Of a stretch of DNA of 64,000 nt, positions 24,835 through 32,955 are shown in pieces; position 1 is the first letter of the stretch; every line of letters begins with the position of its first letter. The notes below the pieces were generated by a model. The model saw nothing but the letters and a program-made list of their open reading frames with translations. It made no database searches and was not told the origin of the DNA. Source of the stretch: Candidatus Methylomirabilota bacterium. GTDB lineage: Bacteria; Methylomirabilota; Methylomirabilia; Rokubacteriales; CSP1-6. A program made the translations under genes and the position numbers. The stretch spans positions 1 through 64,000 of the forward strand of contig DASYTI010000251.1 in assembly GCA_036002485.1 (NCBI GenBank), read 5' to 3'.

Positions 24835-25520
24835 AGGGCGCGACGGCGAGAGCCTGGGCCCGTCCTGACGGGCGGGCGCGCCTGTACCAGGCGGACAGCC
24901 GGCGCCTCGGCCAGATCGCGGCCGCGAGCATCGGCGTCATCCTGACCTCTCCGCCCTACTGGGTCAGCAATGGCGGCCGCCCGACGGCCGACCGCTACGC
25001 GCGCCGCCTTGCCGTGGGGTTCGGCCGCGAGTGGCTCCGCGTGCTCGCCCCCGATGGAGATCTCTGGCTGGTCCTGGGCGATCGCCACAACGGCCGCGAA
25101 TGGGTAGGCTTCGACGCGCTCATCACGGCCTGGCTCAGGCGCACGGGCTGGAGGCTCCAGTCCAAGGGCATCTGGGCGGAGACGCGCTCGCGCGAGCGAT
25201 GGGACAACCGGATCAACTACCTGCTGCGCTTCCGCAAGGCGGGGCGGCGCGTGCGTCCCACCGCAGCCACCCTGTGCTGGATGCTGCCGCTGCCCCGGAC
25301 GCATCCGGCCAGCATCTGGGATGCCACGCCCGCGCCGGTGCTGCGGGCGCTCATTCTCCAGAGTCGCCGCCGCGGCCCCATCCTCGATCCCTTCTGCGGG
25401 GCGGGGACGGTCGGCCACGTGGCGCTCGGCCTGGGCCGTGACTGGATCGGCGTCGAGCGCGATCCCCGCATGGCCGAGCTCGCCGCGCGCCGTCTGAAGA
25501 TGGCGCGCGTGCGGGGCTAG
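24831..25520 (+). CDS. orphan DNA methyltransferase (N4-C/N6-A type)
   Basis: A 229-residue protein with TSPPYW (39-44), the catalytic motif IV of amino-methyltransferases, and the SAM-binding DPFCGAGTVGHVAL near residue 190. The catalytic motif comes before the SAM motif, which is the beta-class order. SPPY rather than NPPY leans to N4-cytosine. No restriction endonuclease, specificity subunit or phage gene is near, and it is translationally coupled to the RNase-Z-like gene, so a housekeeping methylation mark is plausible. It ends in a CTAG shared with the stop of thrC on the other strand. Confidence 0.82.
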   Translation: MKGATARAWARPDGRARLYQADSRRLGQIAAASIGVILTSPPYWVSNGGRPTADRYARRLAVGFGREWLRVLAPDGDLWLVLGDRHNGREWVGFDALITAWLRRTGWRLQSKGIWAETRSRERWDNRINYLLRFRKAGRRVRPTAATLCWMLPLPRTHPASIWDATPAPVLRALILQSRRRGPILDPFCGAGTVGHVALGLGRDWIGVERDPRMAELAARRLKMARVRG

Positions 25521-26743
25521 CTCCGCTTCAGCTTGTCCAGCACGAGTCTCCGCAGCGAAGCCTCGTCGAAGGCGATGGCCGGGCGGCTCGGCGGCGCCGC
25601 TTCGGTCTTGAGCCCGGTCTCGCTCAGGATGACGCAAATCGTGGAGGCGGGATCGACCTGCTTCTCGCGGAGGAGATTGCCGAGCACGGCGAGCGCGGCC
25701 ACGCCGGTCGGCCCTGCCCATATCCCCTCGGTGCGCGCGAGCATGGCCTGGGCGGCCAGAATCTCCTCGTCTTCCGCCTGGCCCGCCACGCCGCCCGTCT
25801 CGCGCAGAATGCGCAGGACCCAGCTGCCCTTGCGCCCGGGATCGCCCGCGGCCAGTCCCTCGGCTACCGTGTAGCCGATCTTGAGCGGGGTGATGGCCGT
25901 CTTGTCCCGCCAGGCCCGTACCACGGCATTGGCCCGCGCCGCCTGAGCGGCGGCCATGAGGGGCCGCTTGGCGATGAGGCCCAGGCGCTCCATCTCGGCA
26001 AAGCCTCGGGAGGCGGCGATGAAGGTCTCACCCACGGCGACGGGGGCCACCACGAGGTCGGGGGCGTGCCAGCCCAGCCCTTCCGCGATCTCGTAGGCGA
26101 TGGTCTTCTTGCCCTCGTGCTTGTACGGATTGCGCGAGGCGCCGCCGTCGAAGAAGAGCCGCTCCTCCGCGAGCCGATCCCAGAGCGTGATGAGGTCGTC
26201 GTAGACGCCCTTGTAGATGACGAGGTCCGAGGCCGTGGCGGCCATGTGAAGCATCTTGGGCGCCGAGGCGCGCTCGTAGCAGAAGATCAGCGAGGGCAGC
26301 CCCGCGCGGGCCGAGTAGGCGGCGATGGAGGAGCCCGCATTGCCGGAGCTGACCACCGAGGTGACGCCGAAGCCGAACTGGAGCGCGGCGCTCACCGCCG
26401 TGGCCGAGCTGCGGTCCTTGACCGTGCCCGTCGGGTTGGCGCCCTCGAACTTGACGAGGAGGCGCCGGACGCCGAGCTGTCGGGCCAGGCGCGGGCACTC
26501 GAGGAGCGGAGTCTGCCCCTCGCCGAGGGAGACCCGGTGGGCCGGATCCATGATGGGCAGCACGGGCGCGTAGCGCCAGAGCCCGGAGCCGGCAAAGGCT
26601 CGGGCTCCCATCGTCCGGAGCGACCCCTCATCGTAGATGAGCTCGAGCAGGCCCCCGCAGGTCGGGCACTGGAGCGTATAGCCGAGCGGGTGGGCGCCTC
26701 CGCACTCGATACAGCGCAGACCGGTGGCCAGCGAATCAGTCAT
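25517..26743 (-). CDS. thrC: threonine synthase
   Basis: A 408-residue PLP enzyme converting O-phosphohomoserine to threonine. An N-terminal zinc ribbon (CIECG at 11-15, CPTCG at 26-30) precedes the fold; SLGEGQTPLLECPRLA and PTGTVKDRSSA follow, with Lys109 as the PLP-binding residue, and SSGNAGSSIAAYSARAG binds the phosphate. The zinc ribbon marks the plant/archaeal-like class of bacterial ThrC. It precedes the glycosyltransferase gene by convention of order only (the latter is upstream, 9 bases away). Confidence 0.9.
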   Translation of the reverse strand: MTDSLATGLRCIECGGAHPLGYTLQCPTCGGLLELIYDEGSLRTMGARAFAGSGLWRYAPVLPIMDPAHRVSLGEGQTPLLECPRLARQLGVRRLLVKFEGANPTGTVKDRSSATAVSAALQFGFGVTSVVSSGNAGSSIAAYSARAGLPSLIFCYERASAPKMLHMAATASDLVIYKGVYDDLITLWDRLAEERLFFDGGASRNPYKHEGKKTIAYEIAEGLGWHAPDLVVAPVAVGETFIAASRGFAEMERLGLIAKRPLMAAAQAARANAVVRAWRDKTAITPLKIGYTVAEGLAAGDPGRKGSWVLRILRETGGVAGQAEDEEILAAQAMLARTEGIWAGPTGVAALAVLGNLLREKQVDPASTICVILSETGLKTEAAPPSRPAIAFDEASLRRLVLDKLKRS

Positions 26744-26752
26744 GATTCAGCA

Positions 26753-27745
26753 TCAGCGCTTCCCGAAGCGGTGCTCGACCACCGTGAGGATCTCCTCGAT
26801 GCGATGGCGGAGCGTGTGGTCCTTGAGCGCGCGCTTCATGGCGTTGTCGCCGATGCCGCGCGCCTCGTCGGGGTGGGCGAGGTAGTAGCCGATCTGGTCC
26901 TTGAGGTCGTCGAGATCCCGATAGGCCACCACCTCTTCCCCAGGGGTGAAGAGTCCGGGGAGCTCGCCCTTGAGATCCACGAGCTGGCAGGCGCCGCTGG
27001 CCGCCAGCTCGAAGGCGCGATTGTTGACGCCCACGATGTCGTTCATGGGGTGATGCTGATTCAGCGAGAGCGTCGAGCCCGAGTAGATCGCGAGCTTGGC
27101 CCGCCCCCAGACCGGACCGCCCGCCACCACGGCGCGGATGTCGGGCGACTCCGACCGCTGCCAACCGGGGCCCCAGAGCTTGATGGGGAAGGTCAGGAGC
27201 TCCTTGATGAGGCGCTCACGATACGGATAGCGGCTTCCCACGAAGCTGACCGGCCTCGCGTAGAGGAGCCGCTCCTCCGCGGTGAGCGTCACGGGATGGT
27301 GCAGGGCGGGCACGCAGTAGAGGGGCAGGTAGTGCAGATTGCGCAGGCCCACGTGCTCGAGCGAGGTGAGGGCGTAGCGCTCTTTCGTGAAGAAGACGTC
27401 ATAGGCCTCGATGGCGTCGAAGGGGATCATCCAGAGCGGATTGTCGGGGAAGACGTTGAGGAAGAGCACGTCCCGACTCCGCTTGACCCGGCGGATCAGC
27501 CCGGGGGTGATGGGCCCGCCCTTGAGGACGAGGACCAGCGAGGGCTCCCACTCGAGGCAGATCCCCTCGAGCCGCCTCAGGATCCAGAGCTGATAGGCCG
27601 CTTTGGTGCCGCGGTTCTTGTAGAGCGGATTGTCGCGCCGGTAGGCGAAGGTGCGCACCTCATGGCCCATGGCCGCGAGCTCGTCCCGGAAATCCACCCC
27701 AAAGTGCCCCGGTCGCTCGAAGGGCAGCACGATGAGCCAGCGCAT
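26753..27745 (-). CDS. CgeB-family glycosyltransferase-like protein
   Basis: A 330-residue protein of the CgeB/YkvP type: N-terminal Rossmann half with GHFGVDFRDELAAMGHEV, then C-terminal FVGSRYPYRERLIKEL, IYSGSTLSLNQHHPMND, NNRAFELAASGACQLVD and a LFTPGEEVVAYRDLDDLKD end. The last part corresponds to the sugar-nucleotide-binding region of GT-B enzymes. Substrate unknown. Followed after 9 bases by thrC. Confidence 0.82.
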   Translation of the reverse strand: MRWLIVLPFERPGHFGVDFRDELAAMGHEVRTFAYRRDNPLYKNRGTKAAYQLWILRRLEGICLEWEPSLVLVLKGGPITPGLIRRVKRSRDVLFLNVFPDNPLWMIPFDAIEAYDVFFTKERYALTSLEHVGLRNLHYLPLYCVPALHHPVTLTAEERLLYARPVSFVGSRYPYRERLIKELLTFPIKLWGPGWQRSESPDIRAVVAGGPVWGRAKLAIYSGSTLSLNQHHPMNDIVGVNNRAFELAASGACQLVDLKGELPGLFTPGEEVVAYRDLDDLKDQIGYYLAHPDEARGIGDNAMKRALKDHTLRHRIEEILTVVEHRFGKR

Positions 27746-27773
27746 GCGGCGAGCCTAGCACAGCCTCGCAGTT

Positions 27774-27922
27774 CGAGCCGAAACGCTACCGGCTGTTCGA
27801 GCTGAATGCTGGCCGGGGCCGAAGGCCCAGGGCAGCATGAGGCGAGGGCTGAGTGGAGCCGAGCTGAATGCTGGCCGGGGCCGAAGGCCCAGGGCAGCAT
27901 GAGGCGAGGGCTGAGTGGATCC
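27774..27922 (+). repeat. core repeat with 62-bp tandem duplication
   Basis: A TTCGAGC core copy contains two nearly identical 62-base units (27799-27860 and 27861-27922), each running GAGCTGAATGCTGGCC to GGCGAGGGCTGAGTGGA with a palindromic GGGGCCGAAGGCCC inside. It fills most of the divergent gap between the CgeB gene and the exported protein at 28045. Confidence 0.8.
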
Positions 27923-27948
27923 CGCCGGAGCTCGTGAGCCGCGAAATC

Positions 27949-27977
27949 TTGACACGGTCATGCCGTGCCCTTACCGT
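27949..27977 (+). promoter_or_regulatory. possible promoter for the exported protein
   Basis: TTGACA (27949-27954), 17-base spacer, TACCGT (27972-27977). The -35 is perfect; the -10 matches only at its key T, A and T. It lies 70 bases before the GTG at 28045. Confidence 0.35.
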
Positions 27978-28044
27978 ACAAGAGAACGGCAAGACCACCG
28001 TGTGATGGGCGCCATGCACCGCCGTCACACGAGAAAGGCGCTTC

Positions 28045-28635
28045 GTGATCCGTGTCCGTGCCCTCCAAAGATTTTCGATGGCCCTGGCCGCCACTCTGGT
28101 CCTTCTCGCGTCTGGTTCTGCCATCGTGTGGCCCATGGCCAAGGCGGTCGCCCGAGACGATCCATGGCAATGGCCGGCCGACGAGAAGGTGGAAAAGGCC
28201 ACCGAGCGACTCAAGGAGCTCAAGGACACGGCGGAGAAATTCTCCCGGCGCGACTGCCCGACGGCCAGGACGGATTTCCGCGCATGGCTCGACGAGGCGC
28301 TCGACCTCGCGGGCAGCTTGATCGGCCTTCAGGACTCGACGAGACAGATCCGCAAGACGGGGGCGGGGGCCGACAAGCTCAGGGCCTGGGATGCCGTCAG
28401 GGCGAGCAATGGCCCCGGCGGCATTGCTGAGCTGACGGAACTTCTCGACCGATGCGGGCGCCGGGTCAAGGAGGGCGACGCGGCCTTCAGGCCGCCGAGC
28501 CAGGAGGAGCTTCTCCGGCGCGCCTCCCAGCGTATCGCCGAGAAGAAGAAGAGCGAGCTTGCCTCCTTCGGGATCCCGCTCGAAGAGAAGGACGAGTTCA
28601 AGCTGGAGGGCTCGGCTCCGCGGAGCATCCGCTAG
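28045..28635 (+). CDS. exported protein of unknown function
   Basis: I do not recognise the family. The 196 residues start with a signal peptide (about 1-36: Arg-rich start, hydrophobic core ALAATLVLLASGSAIVW, ending AVARD). The mature part is hydrophilic and mostly helical, with a charged first helix (EKVEKATERLKELKDTAEKF), two Cys (RRDCP and DRCGRR) that could form a disulfide, and a Lys/Glu-rich end. GTG start. Its neighbours give no hint, as it is isolated between repeats. Confidence 0.65.
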   Translation: MIRVRALQRFSMALAATLVLLASGSAIVWPMAKAVARDDPWQWPADEKVEKATERLKELKDTAEKFSRRDCPTARTDFRAWLDEALDLAGSLIGLQDSTRQIRKTGAGADKLRAWDAVRASNGPGGIAELTELLDRCGRRVKEGDAAFRPPSQEELLRRASQRIAEKKKSELASFGIPLEEKDEFKLEGSAPRSIR

Positions 28636-28636
28636 C

Positions 28637-28820
28637 GGCCTATCCAAAGGAATCCTATGCCCTCGCGAGGAAGAATGTTCCGCTTCGAGCGCCGGCTTCG
28701 CCGGCGCCCTTCTCAGATTGCTCGCCTCGGACGGCAGGGCCCCAGCCCCGCGACGTCCTGCGGCTCGCACTGCGTCGGGGGGAGGCTTCGGAAGGGGGGC
28801 GGAGCCCCCCTCCGAGCTAG
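28637..28820. repeat. convergent-gap hairpin repeat, copy C (inverted)
   Basis: The same family as 18105-18298 but in reverse: GCGCCGGCTTCGCCGGCGC near 28690, an inner GGGCCCCAGCCCCG part, and GGGGGGCGGAGCCCCCC near 28795-28812. It fills the space between the stop at 28633-28635 and the opposing stop at 28821-28823 almost exactly. Confidence 0.8.
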
Positions 28821-29921
28821 CTAGCGACGCGGCCGGCGCGCAACCTCGGCCGCGCCGCGGGCCCCTCGAAAGCGCGCGGCGAGCAGTGGATCCACCAGCG
28901 CCGCCGTCGCCAGGAGGGCGGCGCTCGCCCCGGACTCCAGGCTCGCGCGCGCGCGCTCGACGGTGGTGATGCCGCCTACGGCCAGGACCACCCGATCCCA
29001 GGCGCCCGCTTTCCGCCAGGCGCAGAGCTCGGCGACCTGCACGCGACAGTGCTCCCACAGCGCGGCGCCGGACACCCCCGCCAGCTCGCGCCCCTCGCCC
29101 GGCAGGGCGGGCGTCCCGTCTGGCTTGACGACGCGTCGCTGAAGACCGTTGACGAGGGTGAAGCCGTCGAGCCAGCGGGCGGTCGCCGTGGCCACGTCGT
29201 GCAATGCGCGTGGACTCCTGGCCGCCCCGAGCTTGGCCACCACCGGCTTGAGACCGACGGCGCGCCGTACTCGCTGGACGATGTGCGCCGACAGCGCCGC
29301 GTCCTCGTAGACCATCTGCGCGCGCTCGGCCGTCGTATCGGGAGCGGAGAGGTGCAGCTCGACCACGTCGGCGCCGGCTTCGGCCGCCCACCGCGCGCAC
29401 GTGGCATAGTCGGCGGCCAGCTGCTCGCCGTCGCCGTCGGGCGCGGGAGTGCCCACCACGCTGACGATGAGCAGTTGCTTCGGACCGAGGGCGGCGCGCG
29501 CGCGCTTGACGTCCGCTCGCCACACGTCGGGCTTGGCGGAGGGCAGGCCGAAGGAGACGACCCAGGTCACCGCGGCGGGATCGAGGTGCCGAGGCGCGGG
29601 CTCGAGCGTGGTGGGATCGCCCAGACGACAGAAGACGAGATTGGGCGCCCGGTACGCCGGGTGCTCCCGGGTCCGCACCGTGTTGTAGGTCAGGAGTCCG
29701 TAGCCGAGGCGGGCATAGGCGGCCATCCACTTCGCATTCGGCAGGGGGCCGGCGGCGATCCCCACCGGACATTCGAGAGTCTTGTCGAAGAGGTGGACGG
29801 GGGCGGGGCGCAGGGTGCGCGGTTTCGGGGGCAGCCGGGGAGGATGGGCGACATTCCAGGCGAAGGAGCGATTGAGTCGGTAGGCGATCAGGACTCTGCC
29901 TCCAGGGAGTCGAAGCTCCAT
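28821..29921 (-). CDS. dihydroorotate-dehydrogenase-like flavoprotein
   Basis: A 366-residue TIM-barrel protein of the DHOD family. CPVGIAAGPLPNAKWM near the start corresponds to the FMN/substrate entry loop, DVVELHLSAPDTTAE to the NxSxPN-type motif and KPVVAKLGAA to the following strand; AVGGITTVERARASLESGA is the phosphate-binding end. The Asn residues of the classical NCSCPN motif are not conserved (HLSAPD), so orotate may not be the substrate. Start overlaps the enolase-superfamily gene by 34 bases in the same operon. Confidence 0.7.
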   Translation of the reverse strand: MELRLPGGRVLIAYRLNRSFAWNVAHPPRLPPKPRTLRPAPVHLFDKTLECPVGIAAGPLPNAKWMAAYARLGYGLLTYNTVRTREHPAYRAPNLVFCRLGDPTTLEPAPRHLDPAAVTWVVSFGLPSAKPDVWRADVKRARAALGPKQLLIVSVVGTPAPDGDGEQLAADYATCARWAAEAGADVVELHLSAPDTTAERAQMVYEDAALSAHIVQRVRRAVGLKPVVAKLGAARSPRALHDVATATARWLDGFTLVNGLQRRVVKPDGTPALPGEGRELAGVSGAALWEHCRVQVAELCAWRKAGAWDRVVLAVGGITTVERARASLESGASAALLATAALVDPLLAARFRGARGAAEVARRPRR

Positions 29922-31351
29922 CGCTCGAGAGACACCATGGACGGGAGATCGGGCTCGAAGGCTCCGCCATAGCCCGGCGTCCCCAGCGAGCCCACGTTCA
30001 GGGCACCCCCCTCGACTCGGAGACGCGCCTGGGCCTCACCGCCGAGATACAGGTCGCGGTGCAGACGGGTGGCCTGATACCGCTCGCGCCGGGAGCAGTG
30101 GGCGAGTCCCTTGACGTAGTGATGGCCGTTGCGCTCGACGTGGGTGATGCCGAGGGCGCGCACGGTGGCCAGGTCCTGCTGGAGCGCCACCATGGGCAGG
30201 TTCGTGAGGTCCTCCGCGCTCATGAAGAGGGCCGCCTCGGGCTTGCGTCGCCGATTCCACCGCTCGATCAGCGTGCGGTTCAGGAACGACTTGAAGATGC
30301 CCTTGCAGTTCTTGGCGCTGACGCCCCGGTACCCGAGCGAGACGGCGATCTTGAACGACTCGACCTCGGCGTCGCTCTCGTCGATGACGAGGGGCACGCC
30401 GAGCTTGGGCAGGCCGTCGAGGGCGGCGGGGTCGAGGGCGAAGGACCGCTCGAGCGGCTGCTCCACGAAGGCGATGGCCTTGCGGAAGCGTGAGAGCCCG
30501 GACGTCTTGCTCAGGGTCTCGAGGAGTCGCCGGAGGTCGGCGAGCGTCTTGTACTGCTCGTTGCCGTCCAGGGTGACCACGTACGGATCGGCGATCAGGC
30601 GGTCGAGGGTGGAGGCGACCGAGCTCAGGCGGACCACGTCCTCGTCGAGGCGACCGCCCACCTTGATCTTGAAGTACCGGAGCCCGTAGGTGGTGACGCA
30701 TTCCTCGAGAGTCTGGGGCAGCCCGTCGCCGATCCAGCCGTCGGCGGGCACGTCGGCCGCCGAGATGGGATCGAGCAGGCCCACGGTGTGGCGCACGGCC
30801 AGGGAGGCGGGGGCGGTCTCGCGAGTCCAGCGCACGAGGTCTTCCTGCTCGAGCTCGCGATGGATGGCCCCGGGCCGTATCTCCAGGAGATCGTGGCGGA
30901 GCAGGGCGACCGCGTCGGCGCCCGCGAGCCGCGCCGCGGCATCGGCGAGGGCGCGCTCGAAGAAGGACGAGCCGAAGGCGATGGTGAGCGCGTTCAGATT
31001 CCGTCCGGGACCCTTCCGCCGGCATTCCGCAAAGGCGTCCAGCCAGATCTGAAAGATGGACCGGGGCACCTTGGCCGCCTCCACGTACGCCTGATGGGCG
31101 ATGCGGATGGCCACGAGCTGGTCCCGGACATTCTCCCGGAAGCTCCGGGCCGGATCCTTGTCGAACCACTTGGGCAGGAGATTGTCGGCGGCATAGCCGC
31201 GCGCGCGCCGGCCGTCGGCGGCCTCCACCTCGACGCCCACGTGGAGGAGGGGAAAGCGCGTGAGCGTGACGATGCCGTACCGGAAGGGCAGCCTCGTGTC
31301 GAGGTTCCGGATGTGGAAGGAGGCGGACTTGAGCGAGAGCCTTACAGGAAT
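29888..31351 (-). CDS. enolase-superfamily (mandelate racemase/muconate cycloisomerase-like) protein
   Basis: The C-terminal barrel has VVTLDGNEQYKTL, AFVEQPLERS and PLVIDESDAEV, which supply the Asp-Glu-Asp/Glu metal ligands of the superfamily, and GVSAKNCKG with a Lys. The N-terminal domain begins LKSASFHIRNLDTRLPFRYG. No ATG, GTG or TTG exists between that region and an in-frame stretch inside the upstream gene. I place the start tentatively at ATT (31349-31351), 10 bases inside the LLM gene, which suggests coupled translation. Substrate unknown. Confidence 0.72.
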   Translation of the reverse strand: MPVRLSLKSASFHIRNLDTRLPFRYGIVTLTRFPLLHVGVEVEAADGRRARGYAADNLLPKWFDKDPARSFRENVRDQLVAIRIAHQAYVEAAKVPRSIFQIWLDAFAECRRKGPGRNLNALTIAFGSSFFERALADAAARLAGADAVALLRHDLLEIRPGAIHRELEQEDLVRWTRETAPASLAVRHTVGLLDPISAADVPADGWIGDGLPQTLEECVTTYGLRYFKIKVGGRLDEDVVRLSSVASTLDRLIADPYVVTLDGNEQYKTLADLRRLLETLSKTSGLSRFRKAIAFVEQPLERSFALDPAALDGLPKLGVPLVIDESDAEVESFKIAVSLGYRGVSAKNCKGIFKSFLNRTLIERWNRRRKPEAALFMSAEDLTNLPMVALQQDLATVRALGITHVERNGHHYVKGLAHCSRRERYQATRLHRDLYLGGEAQARLRVEGGALNVGSLGTPGYGGAFEPDLPSMVSLERWSFDSLEAES

Positions 31352-32331
31352 GCTGGCATGACCTCTTTGGTGATGAGCTCGAGCTCGCGCATGATGTGGC
31401 GGTGCGGCATGCCGGGGAAGAAGAGGCGGCAGATGAGGTGCGTCAGGCCGTACTCGGTGACGAACGGCTCGAGCGCCTTGCGCACCTGATCCGGGCCGCC
31501 GATCAGGAAGCGGTGCTTCATGAGGCCCTCGAGATCGGTGGCGATCGACGCGTCGATGAAGGGGTGCTTCCACCCGCCCGCGTACTCCTTCCGGTACGAG
31601 ACCATGATGTGCCGCTCCGCGAGCTCCCGGGCTTCCCTGTCGGTGTCCGCGATGATGAGGTCCCGTGTGAGCGGCCACTCGGCGAGGGGGGCCGTTCGCC
31701 CGGCGGCGGCGCGCTCGGCCAGGAACTGCTTCTTGCCCTTGAGGAGGCGCGGGAGGTCGGCCGTCGGTCCCGGGATCCAGTTGTCGGCGAGGGTGGCCGC
31801 GCGCTTGAGGGTGAGATCGCCCCAGCCGCCTATCCAGATGGGCGGGTGAGGCTTGGCCACGGGCTTCGGCTCGAGCGTCCCCTCCACCTGGTAGTGCCGG
31901 CCCTTGAAGGCGATGGACTCCTGGGTCCACAGACCCTTGATAATGGCCAGCTGCTCCTCGAAGCGGGCCCCGCGCTTCTCGAGCTCGGCGCCATAGAGGG
32001 CGAACTCATCGGGCTTGTAGCCGATGGCCGCGCCCAGCACGAAGCGGCCGGCGGACATGACGTCGATCAGGGCCGCGTCCTCGGCCAGCCGGACGGGGTG
32101 GTAGAACGGAGCCACGAGGATATCGGTGCCCAGGAGCACGCGAGAGGTCCGCGTGGCGAAGCCGGCCAGCACGGTCAGGGGCGAGGGCCAGTAGTGGTCG
32201 ACGACGGAATGGTGCTCCTCCATCCACACCGAGTCGAAGCCGAGGTCCTCGGCGCGCACGACCTCCTCGAGGGCGTCCTTGTAGTAGTGGCCCCCCTCGA
32301 TGGGGATGAACCCGACCTTCAGCTTGGCCAT
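31342..32331 (-). CDS. LLM-class flavin-dependent oxidoreductase
   Basis: A 329-residue luciferase-like monooxygenase. Characteristic segments: EDLGFDSVWMEEHHSV, TSRVLLGTDILVAPFYHPVRLAEDAALIDVMSAGRF (read in parts), IWIGGWGDLTLKRAA and FLIGGPDQVRKALE. Such enzymes use FMNH2 or F420H2; the cofactor cannot be decided. It heads the operon LLM - enolase-like - DHOD-like together with the tautomerase 10 bases upstream, a set that looks like catabolism of a small organic acid or heterocycle. Confidence 0.88.
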   Translation of the reverse strand: MAKLKVGFIPIEGGHYYKDALEEVVRAEDLGFDSVWMEEHHSVVDHYWPSPLTVLAGFATRTSRVLLGTDILVAPFYHPVRLAEDAALIDVMSAGRFVLGAAIGYKPDEFALYGAELEKRGARFEEQLAIIKGLWTQESIAFKGRHYQVEGTLEPKPVAKPHPPIWIGGWGDLTLKRAATLADNWIPGPTADLPRLLKGKKQFLAERAAAGRTAPLAEWPLTRDLIIADTDREARELAERHIMVSYRKEYAGGWKHPFIDASIATDLEGLMKHRFLIGGPDQVRKALEPFVTEYGLTHLICRLFFPGMPHRHIMRELELITKEVMPAFL

Positions 32332-32341
32332 CGACGGGTGG

Positions 32342-32527
32342 CTACTTGTCGCTCGCGAGCTTCCCGTTCACCCCCCAGTTCGACTTCTCGATGTCCTGGA
32401 AGACGACGTGCACCTGATCGGCGGTGGTCTTGCCGATCTTGACCATGGCCTCGGTGATGGCGGCGGTGATCTCGCGCTTCTGCTCGTCGGTGCGGCCGGC
32501 GTACCACTGCACGGTGATATTGGGCAT
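32342..32527 (-). CDS. 4-oxalocrotonate-tautomerase-family protein
   Basis: A 61-residue tautomerase subunit. MPNITVQWYAGRTDEQKREI gives the catalytic Pro2 and the family's strand-helix pattern; VHVVFQDIEKSNWGVNG is the usual second half with FxDxxxxNWGxxG. These proteins assemble as hexamers and tautomerise enol/keto acids. Placed directly before the LLM gene, it fits an aromatic or hydroxy-acid breakdown operon. Confidence 0.88.
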   Translation of the reverse strand: MPNITVQWYAGRTDEQKREITAAITEAMVKIGKTTADQVHVVFQDIEKSNWGVNGKLASDK

Positions 32528-32539
32528 GGGGGCTCCTGT

Positions 32540-32869
32540 CTACCTGAGGCGCTTCATGTCCTCGGGAAAGTTCGAGGTGAACGAGTAGGACTTGACGGTG
32601 CCGTCGGCCCCGAAGCGCACGGAGAGGTCCTTGGTCACCTCCGAGCCCGAATCGCGGCGACCGAAGAACCAGCGCCACGTGGGATCTCCGCTGTCGATCC
32701 CCACCTGATAGGGGTCGCCGAACACGCGCTGGAGGGTTACCTTGTCGGTGCGCCCGACGGTGATCGTGCGGGTCTCGGGAGAAGGGAACTCGCGGCCGAA
32801 CGACACCGCGAAGCACCCGACCGCCAGCGGGACGACGGCAAGGAGCACCACGGCGCGTGGCGGACGCAT
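32540..32869 (-). CDS. BamE/SmpA-like lipoprotein
   Basis: From the ATG at 32869, 109 residues: a lipoprotein signal ending LAVGC (Cys19), then RTDKVTLQRVFGDPYQVGI and SFTSNFPEDMKRL, resembling the BamE/SmpA-OmlA fold (small outer-membrane lipoprotein domain). True BamE sits in the Bam complex; many paralogues exist, so the assignment is to the fold only. It is 12 bases before the tautomerase gene. Confidence 0.65.
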   Translation of the reverse strand: MRPPRAVVLLAVVPLAVGCFAVSFGREFPSPETRTITVGRTDKVTLQRVFGDPYQVGIDSGDPTWRWFFGRRDSGSEVTKDLSVRFGADGTVKSYSFTSNFPEDMKRLR

Positions 32870-32940
32870 GCGTGGATTATCACACGCGTCCTTTGAGCCG
32901 GTCAACGCAGGCTGCTGAAAAGCTCGCGACAGCGGGTACA

Positions 32941-32949
32941 TGCTAGGAT
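32941..32949 (+). promoter_or_regulatory. extended -10 (TGCTAGGAT), leaderless thyX-like mRNA
   Basis: TGC-TAGGAT ends 6 bases before the GTG at 32956, so a start 7 bases after the hexamer falls exactly on the GTG. No ribosome-binding site is present. Confidence 0.4.
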
Positions 32950-32955
32950 GGCAGC

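Noticed and set aside
27799-27922. Two-unit tandem repeat as a CRISPR or minisatellite gene
   Set aside because: Only two units with no spacers; it belongs to the dispersed core-repeat family.
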